From: Acidobacteriota bacterium
GTDB taxonomy: Bacteria > Acidobacteriota > Vicinamibacteria > Vicinamibacterales > Vicinamibacteraceae
NCBI GenBank assembly: GCA_023429845.1
Contig: JAEZCY010000282.1
Coordinates: forward strand, 1 to 6,619
Length of the DNA: 6,619 nucleotides
Reading direction: 5' to 3'
Shown here: positions 1 to 6,619 of the stretch, piece by piece
Numbering within the stretch: position 1 is the stretch's first letter
Layout of the letters: the number at the start of each line of letters is the position of its first letter
The notes under the pieces: model-generated
The model's input: the letters and a program-made list of their open reading frames with translations, nothing else
The model's database searches: none
What the model was told of the DNA's origin: nothing
Translations under genes and position numbers: made by a program

Positions 1-135
1 CCCTGGGAGTGGTTCATGCCCTCGATGTCCTCGGGCGAAGTCTCAAGCCGGACGAGCAGCACCTTCTGGCCGTTCTTGGAGGCGGTCACGGCTTCGTCGG
101 CGGTAAAGTAGATCTGGCCGCAGGCGGCGCCGGGC

Positions 136-140
<5 letters not shown>
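1..140 (-). pseudogene. Inverted fragment of a second PPDK (phosphohistidine domain)
   Basis: Read on the minus strand from 140 down to 3, this encodes 46 residues that align with the start of the PPDK phosphohistidine (swivelling) domain. It opens with ASPGAACGQIYF, continues with KVLLVRLETSPEDIEGM and runs off the window edge just before the expected catalytic-histidine loop. The plus-strand ppdK has its own version of the same segment at about 583-720 (PGAASGEVYF, then KVLLVRVETSPEDLRGM), so this is a diverged homologue and not a duplicate of that copy. Homology stops at about 140: the next upstream codons read E-P-D where the family has G-L-P. No start codon is available, so this is a remnant or a junction artefact. 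It could be the interior of a real second ppdK cut by a rearrangement, or a misjoined read from another genome. The identification of the segment is firm; its origin is not. Confidence 0.8.
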
Positions 141-2070
<1,930 letters not shown>

Positions 2071-2137
2071 GGTAGGGACGGCTGCCTGCCCTGCCGTAGC
2101 CGTAAGGCGAAGGCGGGTCCCAGCCGTCCGTCTGCGC
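2071..2137 (+). repeat. REP-like palindrome with 33-bp insertion in its loop
   Basis: Starts at the base after the ppdK stop codon. GGTAGGGACGGCTG (2071-2084) supplies a GTAG head and the left arm GGACGGCTG (2076-2084). The right arm CAGCCGTCC is at 2121-2129, followed by GTCTGCGC. Removing 2085-2117 (33 bp) leaves a sequence that is the exact reverse complement of 6584-6617: 14 bp match on the left side and 20 bp on the right. This is therefore a second copy of that palindrome, interrupted in its loop. The insert carries a GCCGTAGCC...GGCGAAGGC imperfect hairpin that recurs at 2146-2174. The GTAG-plus-stem layout is that of REP elements; membership of a RAYT-linked family is inference. Confidence 0.75.
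2093..2121 (+). repeat. 29-bp direct repeat, copy 1
   Basis: First of two 29-bp copies that begin GCCGTAGCCGT and end AGGCGAAGGCGGGTCCC. It differs from the second copy (2146-2174) at one base, A at 2104 against G at 2157. The two are offset by 53 bp. This copy lies mostly within the insertion in the loop of the 2071-2137 palindrome. The unit can fold as an imperfect hairpin (GCCGTAGCC against GGCGAAGGC, 7 of 9 paired). Confidence 0.8.
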
Positions 2138-2145
2138 GACCGTCA

Positions 2146-2174
2146 GCCGTAGCCGTGAGGCGAAGGCGGGTCCC
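2146..2174 (+). repeat. 29-bp direct repeat, copy 2
   Basis: Second copy of the 29-bp unit at 2093-2121, with one substitution. It lies outside the palindrome, directly upstream of the intrinsic terminator. It contains the in-frame GTG at 2155 that lengthens the corA reading frame artificially. A near-identical repeat there argues against coding in this stretch. Confidence 0.8.
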
Positions 2175-2176
2175 CT

Positions 2177-2220
2177 TCAGGAGCCATCAGGCCACGCGCC
2201 GGGTGGCTCCTGATTTTATT
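2177..2220 (+). terminator. Intrinsic terminator between ppdK and corA
   Basis: The arms TCAGGAGCCA (2177-2186) and TGGCTCCTGA (2204-2213) pair perfectly over 10 bp. The stem extends two more pairs (one G-T, one C-G) to leave a 13-nt loop, followed by the T-rich run TTTTATT at 2214-2220. Orientation and position fit termination of ppdK transcription and insulation of corA, whose ATG is 42 bp downstream. If corA has a promoter upstream of 2177, the same hairpin could act as an attenuator, but nothing else in the sequence supports that. Confidence 0.8.
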
Positions 2221-2262
2221 GTTGCCTGCGATCCCCGGGCCTGTTCTGCTGGGACACGAGAC

Positions 2263-3312
2263 ATGGACGCCACTCAGCCCTCCGTCACGTCGGGCAGTTC
2301 CCAGCCCCTGCCGGTGGTCCCGGTGACGGCGCCTGCCTACGCGCTGACCATCTTCGTCCACGAGGACGGAGTGACCCGTCGCGCGCTGGCCATCGATCCG
2401 GCGTGGCTGGCGCCGGACTCGGGCGTGATGCTGTGGGCCGATCTCGGTCATGTGGACCCGGCCGCGGCGCGGAAACTGCTCACCGAGGTCTTCCGCTTCC
2501 ACGAGCTGTCGGTCGAGGACGCGGTAAGTGAATCGCATCATCCGAAGGTCGAGCCGTACGACGGGTACCTTTACCTGATCCTGCACGGCATCGACTTCAA
2601 CGCCACGCAGCAGGGCGGATTCTCGACGCACGACACCGACTTCTTCATCGGGCCCAATTACCTGGTGACGGTGCACGACGGCACGTCGCGCTCCATCGCC
2701 GCGGTGCAGGGCGTCTGCGTCCGCAACAACTTCGTCATCGGATCGGGACCGCTGGCGCTCGTCCACCGGATCGTCGACACGATGGTGGACAACTACCGCC
2801 CGGAGGTGGATCAGCTCGAGGACCGCCTGGACCAGGTCGAGGAGGCGGTGTTCGGCGCCAACAACGAGGCCATCGTGCGGCAGATCCTGGCGCTCAAGCG
2901 CGATGTCGGCTCGCTGCGTCGCGTGGTGATGCCCCAGCGTGACGTAATCGCCAGGCTCGCGCGCCGTGAGTTCCCGGCGGTGGACGAGGCCCTCAGCTAC
3001 CGGTTCCGCGACGTGCACGACCATCTCGTCCGGCTGGCCGATGAGGCCAACACCTTCCACGACCGCGTCACCGGCGTGCTCGACGCGCACCTGTCGTTCG
3101 TGTCCAACCGCATGAACGAAGTGATGAAGGTGTTGACGCTGATCGCGACGATCTTCATGCCGCTGACCGTGCTCACCAGCCTCTACGGCATGAACGTGCC
3201 GCTGCCGTCGATGCCGGGGGGCGATCGGGCGCAGTTCTGGGAGGTGGTGCTGCTGATGCTGGCGATCAGCGGCGGCATGATCTGGCTGTTCCGCCGCCGG
3301 GGCTGGGTCTGA
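2263..3312 (+). CDS. corA: CorA-family magnesium/divalent cation transporter
   Basis: 349-residue inner-membrane Mg2+ (possibly Co2+/Ni2+) channel subunit of the CorA family, which works as a homopentamer with a large cytoplasmic N-terminal funnel. The family signature YGMN is at residues 308-311, after a first membrane helix (about 286-307) and before a second (about 325-343) that ends in a basic tail, RRRGW. The N-terminal domain carries the usual FHELSVEDAVSESHHPKVEPY region (HPKVEPY at 93-99) and is followed by long helices rich in Glu, Asp and Arg. The periplasmic loop after GMN reads VPLPSMPGGD rather than the MPEL-type acidic loop of Thermotoga CorA, so ion preference should not be assumed. 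The ATG at 2263 was chosen because the upstream in-frame GTG (2155) lies within a repeat and would place the terminator in coding sequence. No strong Shine-Dalgarno is visible; GGGA about 10 nt upstream is the best candidate. The gene is followed after one base by mutL, suggesting cotranscription. Confidence 0.93.
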   Translation: MDATQPSVTSGSSQPLPVVPVTAPAYALTIFVHEDGVTRRALAIDPAWLAPDSGVMLWADLGHVDPAAARKLLTEVFRFHELSVEDAVSESHHPKVEPYDGYLYLILHGIDFNATQQGGFSTHDTDFFIGPNYLVTVHDGTSRSIAAVQGVCVRNNFVIGSGPLALVHRIVDTMVDNYRPEVDQLEDRLDQVEEAVFGANNEAIVRQILALKRDVGSLRRVVMPQRDVIARLARREFPAVDEALSYRFRDVHDHLVRLADEANTFHDRVTGVLDAHLSFVSNRMNEVMKVLTLIATIFMPLTVLTSLYGMNVPLPSMPGGDRAQFWEVVLLMLAISGGMIWLFRRRGWV

Positions 3313-3313
3313 C

Positions 3314-5110
3314 GTGAAGATTGCCATCCTGCCGCCCGCGCTCGCCAACCAGATTGCCGCGGGCGAGGTCGTCGAACGTCCCGCGTCGGTCGTCAAGGAG
3401 CTCGTCGAGAACGCACTCGATGCAGGCGCCCGCCGCATCGCCATCGCCACCGAGCAGGGCGGTCGTGCACTGGTGCGTGTCGAGGACGATGGCGAGGGCA
3501 TGTCGCCCGAGGACGCGAAGCTCGCGGTGCAGCGGCACGCGACCAGCAAGATCCGCATCGCCACGGACCTCGACGGCATTCGCACGCTCGGCTTTCGCGG
3601 TGAGGCGTTGCCGAGCATCGCCTCGGTGTCGCGCTTCACGTTGCGGACGCGCGCCCGCGGCGCGCTGACCGGCGTCGAGGTGCGGGTGGAAGGCGGCCAG
3701 TTGGCCTCCGTGCACGACATCGGCGCGCCGGAGGGCACCAGCATCGAGGTGCGTGACCTGTTCTACAACCTGCCGGCGCGACGGAAGTTCCTGAAGGCGG
3801 ACTCGGCGGAGTCGGCGCAGGTCTCGAAGCTGGTCACGCAACTGGCGCTCGGCGCGCCAACCGTCGGCATGCAGTTGACGAGCAATGGGCGCAAGCTTCT
3901 CGACTGCCCGCCGGCGAGCGACGTCGCGGAGCGCTTCTATCAGATTCACCAGGCCCGTCCCGACCTGGTGGAAGTGCGTCGCGAGGGGGGCGGCGTCCGG
4001 GTGCACGGCTACATCGCGCCGCTGGCCGAGCAGGGTCCGCGACGCGGACCGCAGAACATCTTCGTCAACGGCCGCATCGTCCGCGACAAGACGATCGCGC
4101 ACGCCATCCAGGCCGCCTATGCGATTGCGACGGTCAGGGAGCGCAGCCCCGAGGTGCACCTGTTCATCGAGATCGCGCCGGAACGCGTCGACGTCAACGT
4201 GCACCCCACGAAGGCCGAAGTGCGGTTCCTCGAGCAGGGACTCGTGCATGAAGTGCTGCGTCGCGCCCTGGGAGACGCGCTCGGCTCGGGTCCGTCCCCG
4301 GAACTGCGGCTGCAGACGCCCATCGCCCCGATGGCCCTGCCGGCGATGCCGATGCTCCCCGGCGTGCTCCGGCCCGACCCGACGTTCACGCAGGATGCGT
4401 GGCGGGTCGTCGCGCCGGGGCCGGCAGCCACACCCGACGGAGCCGGTCATCTCGACGCCGTCGGCGAGGTGCAGGGAGATGGACGCCTCGGCGAGGCGTC
4501 CCTATCAGCTCCAGGGGTAGGGAGCAGCGAGATCGCGCCGATGAAGCCGCTCGGCCAGTTCCGCCACACGTACATCATCGCGGTGGATCAGGACGGCATG
4601 GCGATCGTGGATCAGCACGTCGCGCACGAGCGCGTGCTCTACGAGCGCATCTACGAGCGGTTGACGCGCGACCGGCTCCAGAGCCAGCGTCTGCTGACAC
4701 CGATGGTGTTCGAACTGGACCCGGCGCAGGTGGCCGCCATCGAGGCGCATGCTGCCGACCTCGAGCGGCTCGGGTTCGAGGTCGAGCCGTTCGGTGGCAA
4801 GTCCGTTCGCGTCTGTGCGATGCCTGCGCTCATCTCGCTGCAGGACGTCGAGCCGACGCTCCGGGCGCTCGGCCAGGACCTCGAAGGGTTCGATCGCATG
4901 GGCCGCGTGGACGACGTGCTGAAGCACATCGCGGCGACGATGGCCTGTCACGCGGCCGTCAAGGCCAACGACCCGCTGACGCTCGAGAAGATGCAGTTCA
5001 TCCTCGACGAGTTGTACGCGACGGCGTACTCGACGGTGTGCCCGCACGGCCGCCCCGTGATGCTGCGCCTGACGCGGCGCGAGATCGAGAAGAACTTCCT
5101 GCGAATCTGA
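3314..5110 (+). CDS. mutL: DNA mismatch repair protein MutL, endonuclease type
   Basis: 598-residue MutL, the ATP-driven partner of MutS. It starts at a GTG one base after the corA stop; the N-terminus ANQIAAGEVVERPASVVKEL fits the family start. GHKL ATPase motifs are complete: ELVENALDAGA with E29 and N33, DDGEGM with D58, RHATSKI ending at residue 80, and GFRGEAL at 93-99. A Pro/Ala/Gly-rich linker (about 330-405) leads to the C-terminal dimerisation and nuclease domain. All five motifs of the latent nicking endonuclease are present: GQ at 414-415, DQHVAHERVLYE at 433-444 (the usual DQHA(X)2E(X)4E with Val for Ala), ACHAAVKAND at 544-553, CPHGRP at 576-581 and FLR at 595-597. QRLLTP at 458-463 fits the beta-clamp-binding pattern QxxLxP. 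This predicts strand incision by MutL itself rather than by MutH. The linker contains an in-frame REP-like palindrome encoding residues 390-396. No mutS is in the window. Translation is probably coupled to corA; a G-rich stretch at about 3297-3302 is the only Shine-Dalgarno-like signal. Confidence 0.96.
   Translation: MKIAILPPALANQIAAGEVVERPASVVKELVENALDAGARRIAIATEQGGRALVRVEDDGEGMSPEDAKLAVQRHATSKIRIATDLDGIRTLGFRGEALPSIASVSRFTLRTRARGALTGVEVRVEGGQLASVHDIGAPEGTSIEVRDLFYNLPARRKFLKADSAESAQVSKLVTQLALGAPTVGMQLTSNGRKLLDCPPASDVAERFYQIHQARPDLVEVRREGGGVRVHGYIAPLAEQGPRRGPQNIFVNGRIVRDKTIAHAIQAAYAIATVRERSPEVHLFIEIAPERVDVNVHPTKAEVRFLEQGLVHEVLRRALGDALGSGPSPELRLQTPIAPMALPAMPMLPGVLRPDPTFTQDAWRVVAPGPAATPDGAGHLDAVGEVQGDGRLGEASLSAPGVGSSEIAPMKPLGQFRHTYIIAVDQDGMAIVDQHVAHERVLYERIYERLTRDRLQSQRLLTPMVFELDPAQVAAIEAHAADLERLGFEVEPFGGKSVRVCAMPALISLQDVEPTLRALGQDLEGFDRMGRVDDVLKHIAATMACHAAVKANDPLTLEKMQFILDELYATAYSTVCPHGRPVMLRLTRREIEKNFLRI
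4481..4501 (-). repeat. REP-like palindrome inside the mutL linker
   Basis: Perfect 9-bp arms GGACGCCTC (4481-4489) and GAGGCGTCC (4493-4501) around a 3-nt loop, GGC. On the minus strand the stem is preceded directly by ATAG (plus-strand CTAT, 4502-4505). This matches the GTAG head, 9-bp stem and 3-nt loop of the intergenic copy at 6592-6616; the stem shares GGACG/CGTCC ends with that copy. It is read through in frame by mutL as G-R-L-G-E-A-S (residues 390-396) without a stop, within the poorly conserved linker. A further GGTAGGGA follows at 4516-4523. The palindrome is certain; its membership of the same family is inferred from shared architecture. Confidence 0.7.
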
Positions 5111-5142
5111 GAGCGGCCTTCGTTGACCGCCAGACTTCGCAG

Positions 5143-5163
5143 GCGTCGGGCCTTGCCCGACGC
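5143..5163. terminator. Hairpin in the convergent gap between mutL and the MBL gene
   Basis: Perfect 9-bp arms GCGTCGGGC (5143-5151) and GCCCGACGC (5155-5163) with a CTT loop, lying 32 bp after the mutL stop and 25 bp before the stop of the opposing gene. The position suits a bidirectional terminator or transcript 3'-end barrier. There is no T-tract on either strand, so it is not a canonical intrinsic terminator. It also lacks the GTAG head of the REP-like copies, so I keep it separate from that family. Confidence 0.5.
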
Positions 5164-5188
5164 GCGCACCCCGGGTGCCGTTGCCGCC

Positions 5189-6412
5189 TCACCGGGACGT
5201 GAACGGCCCGTGCACCGCGGTGACGCGCATCGACTCGTCGGTGTCGTCCACGATGATCGCGCGGTAGGTGGCGCCGCCCTTGTCCACGCGAACGACGATG
5301 TGGCCGCGGGCGCTCAGGAGTCGATCGAGCATCGGGCCGATCACGAGGCGGTTCGCCTGCGACATGCTGGTGGCCAGCACATCGCGGTCGCCGGGGTAGA
5401 GCTCGCGCGACAACATGCGGTCGAGCACGTCGTGTGCCGGATGGTCCGACGACCACACCTGGAGCAGCCAGAGGCGCGGCTGCAGCGCCGAGACGAAGAA
5501 CGCGTTGGTCGAATCGCGGTTGCCATGGTGGTTCGCCGCGGCCACCTCCACCGGGCCTGCGGCCTGCGCGACGGCGGTTTCCACGTCGTGCCATGCGGGT
5601 GAGCCGGGGCGCGGGTGCCCTGGGATATCGCCGCCGGTGTAGAAGTCGAACGCGCCATAGCTGACACGGATCCCCAGGCTCGACTGGTTTTCGGTCGGTC
5701 GGTGCTGCGCCGGCAGCGCCGTCCAGTTCTCGGGGAAGCGGCTGCGGGTGGCCTGCCCCGCGCCCGTCCACACGTGTCCGTTCACGGCGAGGTTCCGGAC
5801 AATGAAATCGGGGTAGTCGGCCGGCGCCCGGAGCAGTCTGATCTGGTCGGCCCGGCCCGACTCGAAGCGTTCCATGCGAGCGGGCGTGGCGCGGGCGAAC
5901 GCGAGGTAGTCGTCGATACCGGCGGGCGCCGGCCCGTCGCCCGACGCGTACTCGGGCCAGCCGCGATCGAGCAGCTTGCCGATGGGCACGTGCCTGCCCA
6001 GGTCGGCGATGGCGCCCATGTGGTCGTCGTGCATGTGCGACACGAGCGCGTAGTCGATCTCGGGCGTGCGGAAGGGCGTGAGCACCCGCGACACGTAGCG
6101 GGCGATCCACTCACCAGGCCGGCGCGTCGTGTCGGGAACGTTCGCGACGCCGCGCGGCGAACCGGCCGGGAAGCCGCCGTCGCCGGCGTCGAATTGCAGC
6201 GTCGTGCCGTCGGGCAGCACCAGGAGCGCCGCGTCGCCACGTCCTGTGTTGATGATGTGGATGTCGAGGGTGCCGGCGGTCCAGGCCGGCAGCGGCGCCC
6301 CGACGGCCTGCGCCCGTGTCGCCGTTGCCGTGGCGAGCAGCAGCAGCGCTGTGCACACGAGCACGTGTGCACGTGAATGGCCAGGCCGCCGTGTGGAAAC
6401 GTGACGCGTCAT
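5189..6412 (-). CDS. Secreted ComEC-like metallo-beta-lactamase-fold protein
   Basis: Predicted exported hydrolase of the metallo-beta-lactamase superfamily, resembling the soluble MBL domain of ComEC/Rec2 competence proteins; its substrate is unknown. From the ATG at 6412 the product has 407 residues. An N-terminal signal peptide is likely: a basic stretch with several Arg and His, a hydrophobic core VLVCTALLLLATA, and an A-Q-A cleavage site after residue 36. The fold starts with LDIHIINTGRGDAALLVLPDG, the counterpart of the ComEC DVGQGDA strand. The metal-binding HxHxDH is HMHDDH at 126-131. Further motifs are NQSSLGIRV, TGGDIPG with Asp262, NHHGN at 294-298 and SDHPAH with His324. No channel-forming membrane segments are present, so it is a free-standing periplasmic or secreted protein, not ComEC itself. 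An upstream ATG at 6421 is also possible. The frame stays open to 6538, but that part lies largely in tandem repeats and would bury the signal peptide. It is transcribed towards mutL, with 78 bp between the stop codons. Confidence 0.85.
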   Translation of the reverse strand: MTRHVSTRRPGHSRAHVLVCTALLLLATATATRAQAVGAPLPAWTAGTLDIHIINTGRGDAALLVLPDGTTLQFDAGDGGFPAGSPRGVANVPDTTRRPGEWIARYVSRVLTPFRTPEIDYALVSHMHDDHMGAIADLGRHVPIGKLLDRGWPEYASGDGPAPAGIDDYLAFARATPARMERFESGRADQIRLLRAPADYPDFIVRNLAVNGHVWTGAGQATRSRFPENWTALPAQHRPTENQSSLGIRVSYGAFDFYTGGDIPGHPRPGSPAWHDVETAVAQAAGPVEVAAANHHGNRDSTNAFFVSALQPRLWLLQVWSSDHPAHDVLDRMLSRELYPGDRDVLATSMSQANRLVIGPMLDRLLSARGHIVVRVDKGGATYRAIIVDDTDESMRVTAVHGPFTSR

Positions 6413-6419
6413 GGCGCGC

Positions 6420-6425
6420 ATTCTA
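6420..6425 (-). promoter_or_regulatory. Possible -10 element for the MBL gene
   Basis: On the minus strand TAGAAT matches the TATAAT consensus at 5 of 6 positions and ends 7 nt before the ATG at 6412, which would give a leaderless transcript starting at or next to the ATG. No convincing -35 hexamer lies 16-18 nt further upstream (the region is G/C-rich), and no Shine-Dalgarno is visible before 6412. In DNA this GC-rich a TAGAAT is uncommon, but a single hexamer is weak evidence. Confidence 0.2.
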
Positions 6426-6473
6426 CGCTGGCCGGCCGGCTGGACGAGCGGGCTGCGGGCGAGCTGGCACAGC

Positions 6474-6597
6474 GCGCAGACGGACCGGGATGATGGCGCA
6501 GAGGGACCGGGATCATCGCGCAGAGGGACCGGGATCATCGCGCAAACGGACGGGGATCATCGCGCAGACGGACGGGGGTCATTGCGCAGACGGACGG
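6474..6597 (+). repeat. 22-bp tandem repeat, five full units and a partial sixth
   Basis: Units start at 6474, 6496, 6518, 6540 and 6562, each exactly 22 bp, with a sixth beginning at 6584 that changes into the palindrome after about 14 bp. Each unit begins GCGCAGACGGAC, with variants at a few positions, and the central units end GGGATCATC. Units 2 and 3 are identical; the outer ones differ at up to a few positions. Copies adjoin directly without spacers, and the period is not a multiple of 3. The array lies 62 bp upstream of the MBL gene start. The first 12 bp of the unit equal the flank of the REP-like element, so the array may have grown from it by slippage. Confidence 0.9.
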
Positions 6598-6617
6598 CTG
6601 GGACAGCCGTCCCTACC
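6584..6617 (-). repeat. Intact REP-like palindrome with GTAG head
   Basis: On the plus strand the arms GGACGGCTG (6592-6600) and CAGCCGTCC (6604-6612) flank a GGA loop. Read on the minus strand this is GGTAG-stem-TCC-stem-GTCTGCGC, so a GTAG tetranucleotide sits directly 5' of the stem. The reverse complement of 6604-6617 is found at 2071-2084 (14 bp, perfect) and that of 6584-6603 at 2118-2137 (20 bp, perfect). The two copies flank the corA-mutL-MBL block in opposite orientations. The element may continue beyond the window end. Confidence 0.8.
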
Positions 6618-6619
6618 TG

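Noticed and set aside
2155..2262. N-terminal extension of corA from the GTG at 2155
   Set aside because: It starts inside the 29-bp repeat and passes through the intrinsic terminator. The Arg-rich extension has no CorA counterpart, and the ATG at 2263 gives a normal family length.
2213..2262. Sigma-70 promoter for corA
   Set aside because: TTGCCT at 2222-2227 with TCTGCT 17 bp downstream matches the -10 consensus at only 3 of 6 positions; too weak to annotate.
2143..3744. Minus-strand open frame (533 codons) opposite corA and the 5' end of mutL
   Set aside because: Low-complexity His/Arg/Val-rich translation, crossing the repeats, the terminator and two genes. It is a shadow of the high-GC third-position bias.
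3266..4450. Long minus-strand open frame (394 codons) opposite mutL
   Set aside because: It lies antisense to a gene with complete MutL motifs. Its Arg/His/Asp-rich translation is typical of antisense frames in GC-rich DNA, with no recognisable domain.
6348..6360. Lipobox at Cys20 of the MBL protein
   Set aside because: The residue before Cys is Val rather than Gly/Ala/Ser, and the Cys is at the start of the hydrophobic core, not its end; A-Q-A at residue 36 fits signal peptidase I.
6352..6376. Palindromic CACGTG-TG-CACGTG-like run as a regulator site
   Set aside because: It lies inside the signal-peptide coding region, well downstream of the start. It is short and easily explained by codons.
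6413..6538. N-terminal extension of the MBL protein to an ATG at 6538
   Set aside because: Its upstream part lies in the 22-bp tandem repeats, and it would put 42 residues before an otherwise clear signal peptide.
6474..6600. CRISPR array
   Set aside because: The 22-bp units adjoin directly with no unique spacers, and no cas gene is nearby.

Overview
High-GC bacterial DNA with three intact chromosomal genes and one truncated gene: a 5'-truncated pyruvate phosphate dikinase (ppdK), a CorA-type Mg2+ channel, a MutL with a complete endonuclease site, and, convergent to these, a secreted ComEC-like metallo-beta-lactamase-fold protein. Gene content alone does not fix the organism. The strong G/C third-position bias, the ppdK and MutL sequence style and the abundant intergenic palindromes fit a soil Acidobacteriota-type genome (possibly Vicinamibacteria). 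That is inference, not demonstrated.

Layout. Positions 1-140 encode, on the minus strand, a piece of the phosphohistidine domain of a second, diverged PPDK. At about 136-140 this abuts the plus-strand ppdK, which begins abruptly inside its N-terminal nucleotide-binding domain and runs to 2070. Two inverted, non-identical fragments of one gene family meeting at a short overlap look like a chimeric or rearranged junction. From 2071 to 2262 there is a palindromic repeat cluster and then a strong intrinsic terminator. corA (2263-3312) and mutL (3314-5110) follow, separated by one base and probably cotranscribed. A 78-bp convergent gap contains a 9-bp-stem hairpin. The minus-strand MBL-fold gene spans 5189-6412. 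Its upstream region (6413-6619) holds a 22-bp tandem repeat that runs into another palindrome.

The most interesting layer is a repeat family not explained by the genes. Each copy has a 9-bp perfect stem, and where the copy is intact the loop is 3 nt and the stem is preceded by GTAG or ATAG. Copies lie downstream of ppdK (with a 33-bp insertion in the loop), upstream of the MBL gene (intact, opposite orientation, fused to a 22-bp tandem array that shares its flank), and in frame inside the linker of mutL. This architecture resembles REP elements mobilised by RAYT (TnpA-REP) transposases. No transposase is in the window.

The genes do not form an obvious pathway. PPDK interconverts pyruvate and PEP, CorA imports Mg2+, MutL nicks DNA in mismatch repair, and the MBL protein is probably an exported hydrolase of unknown substrate. 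I found no unknown multi-gene system here.
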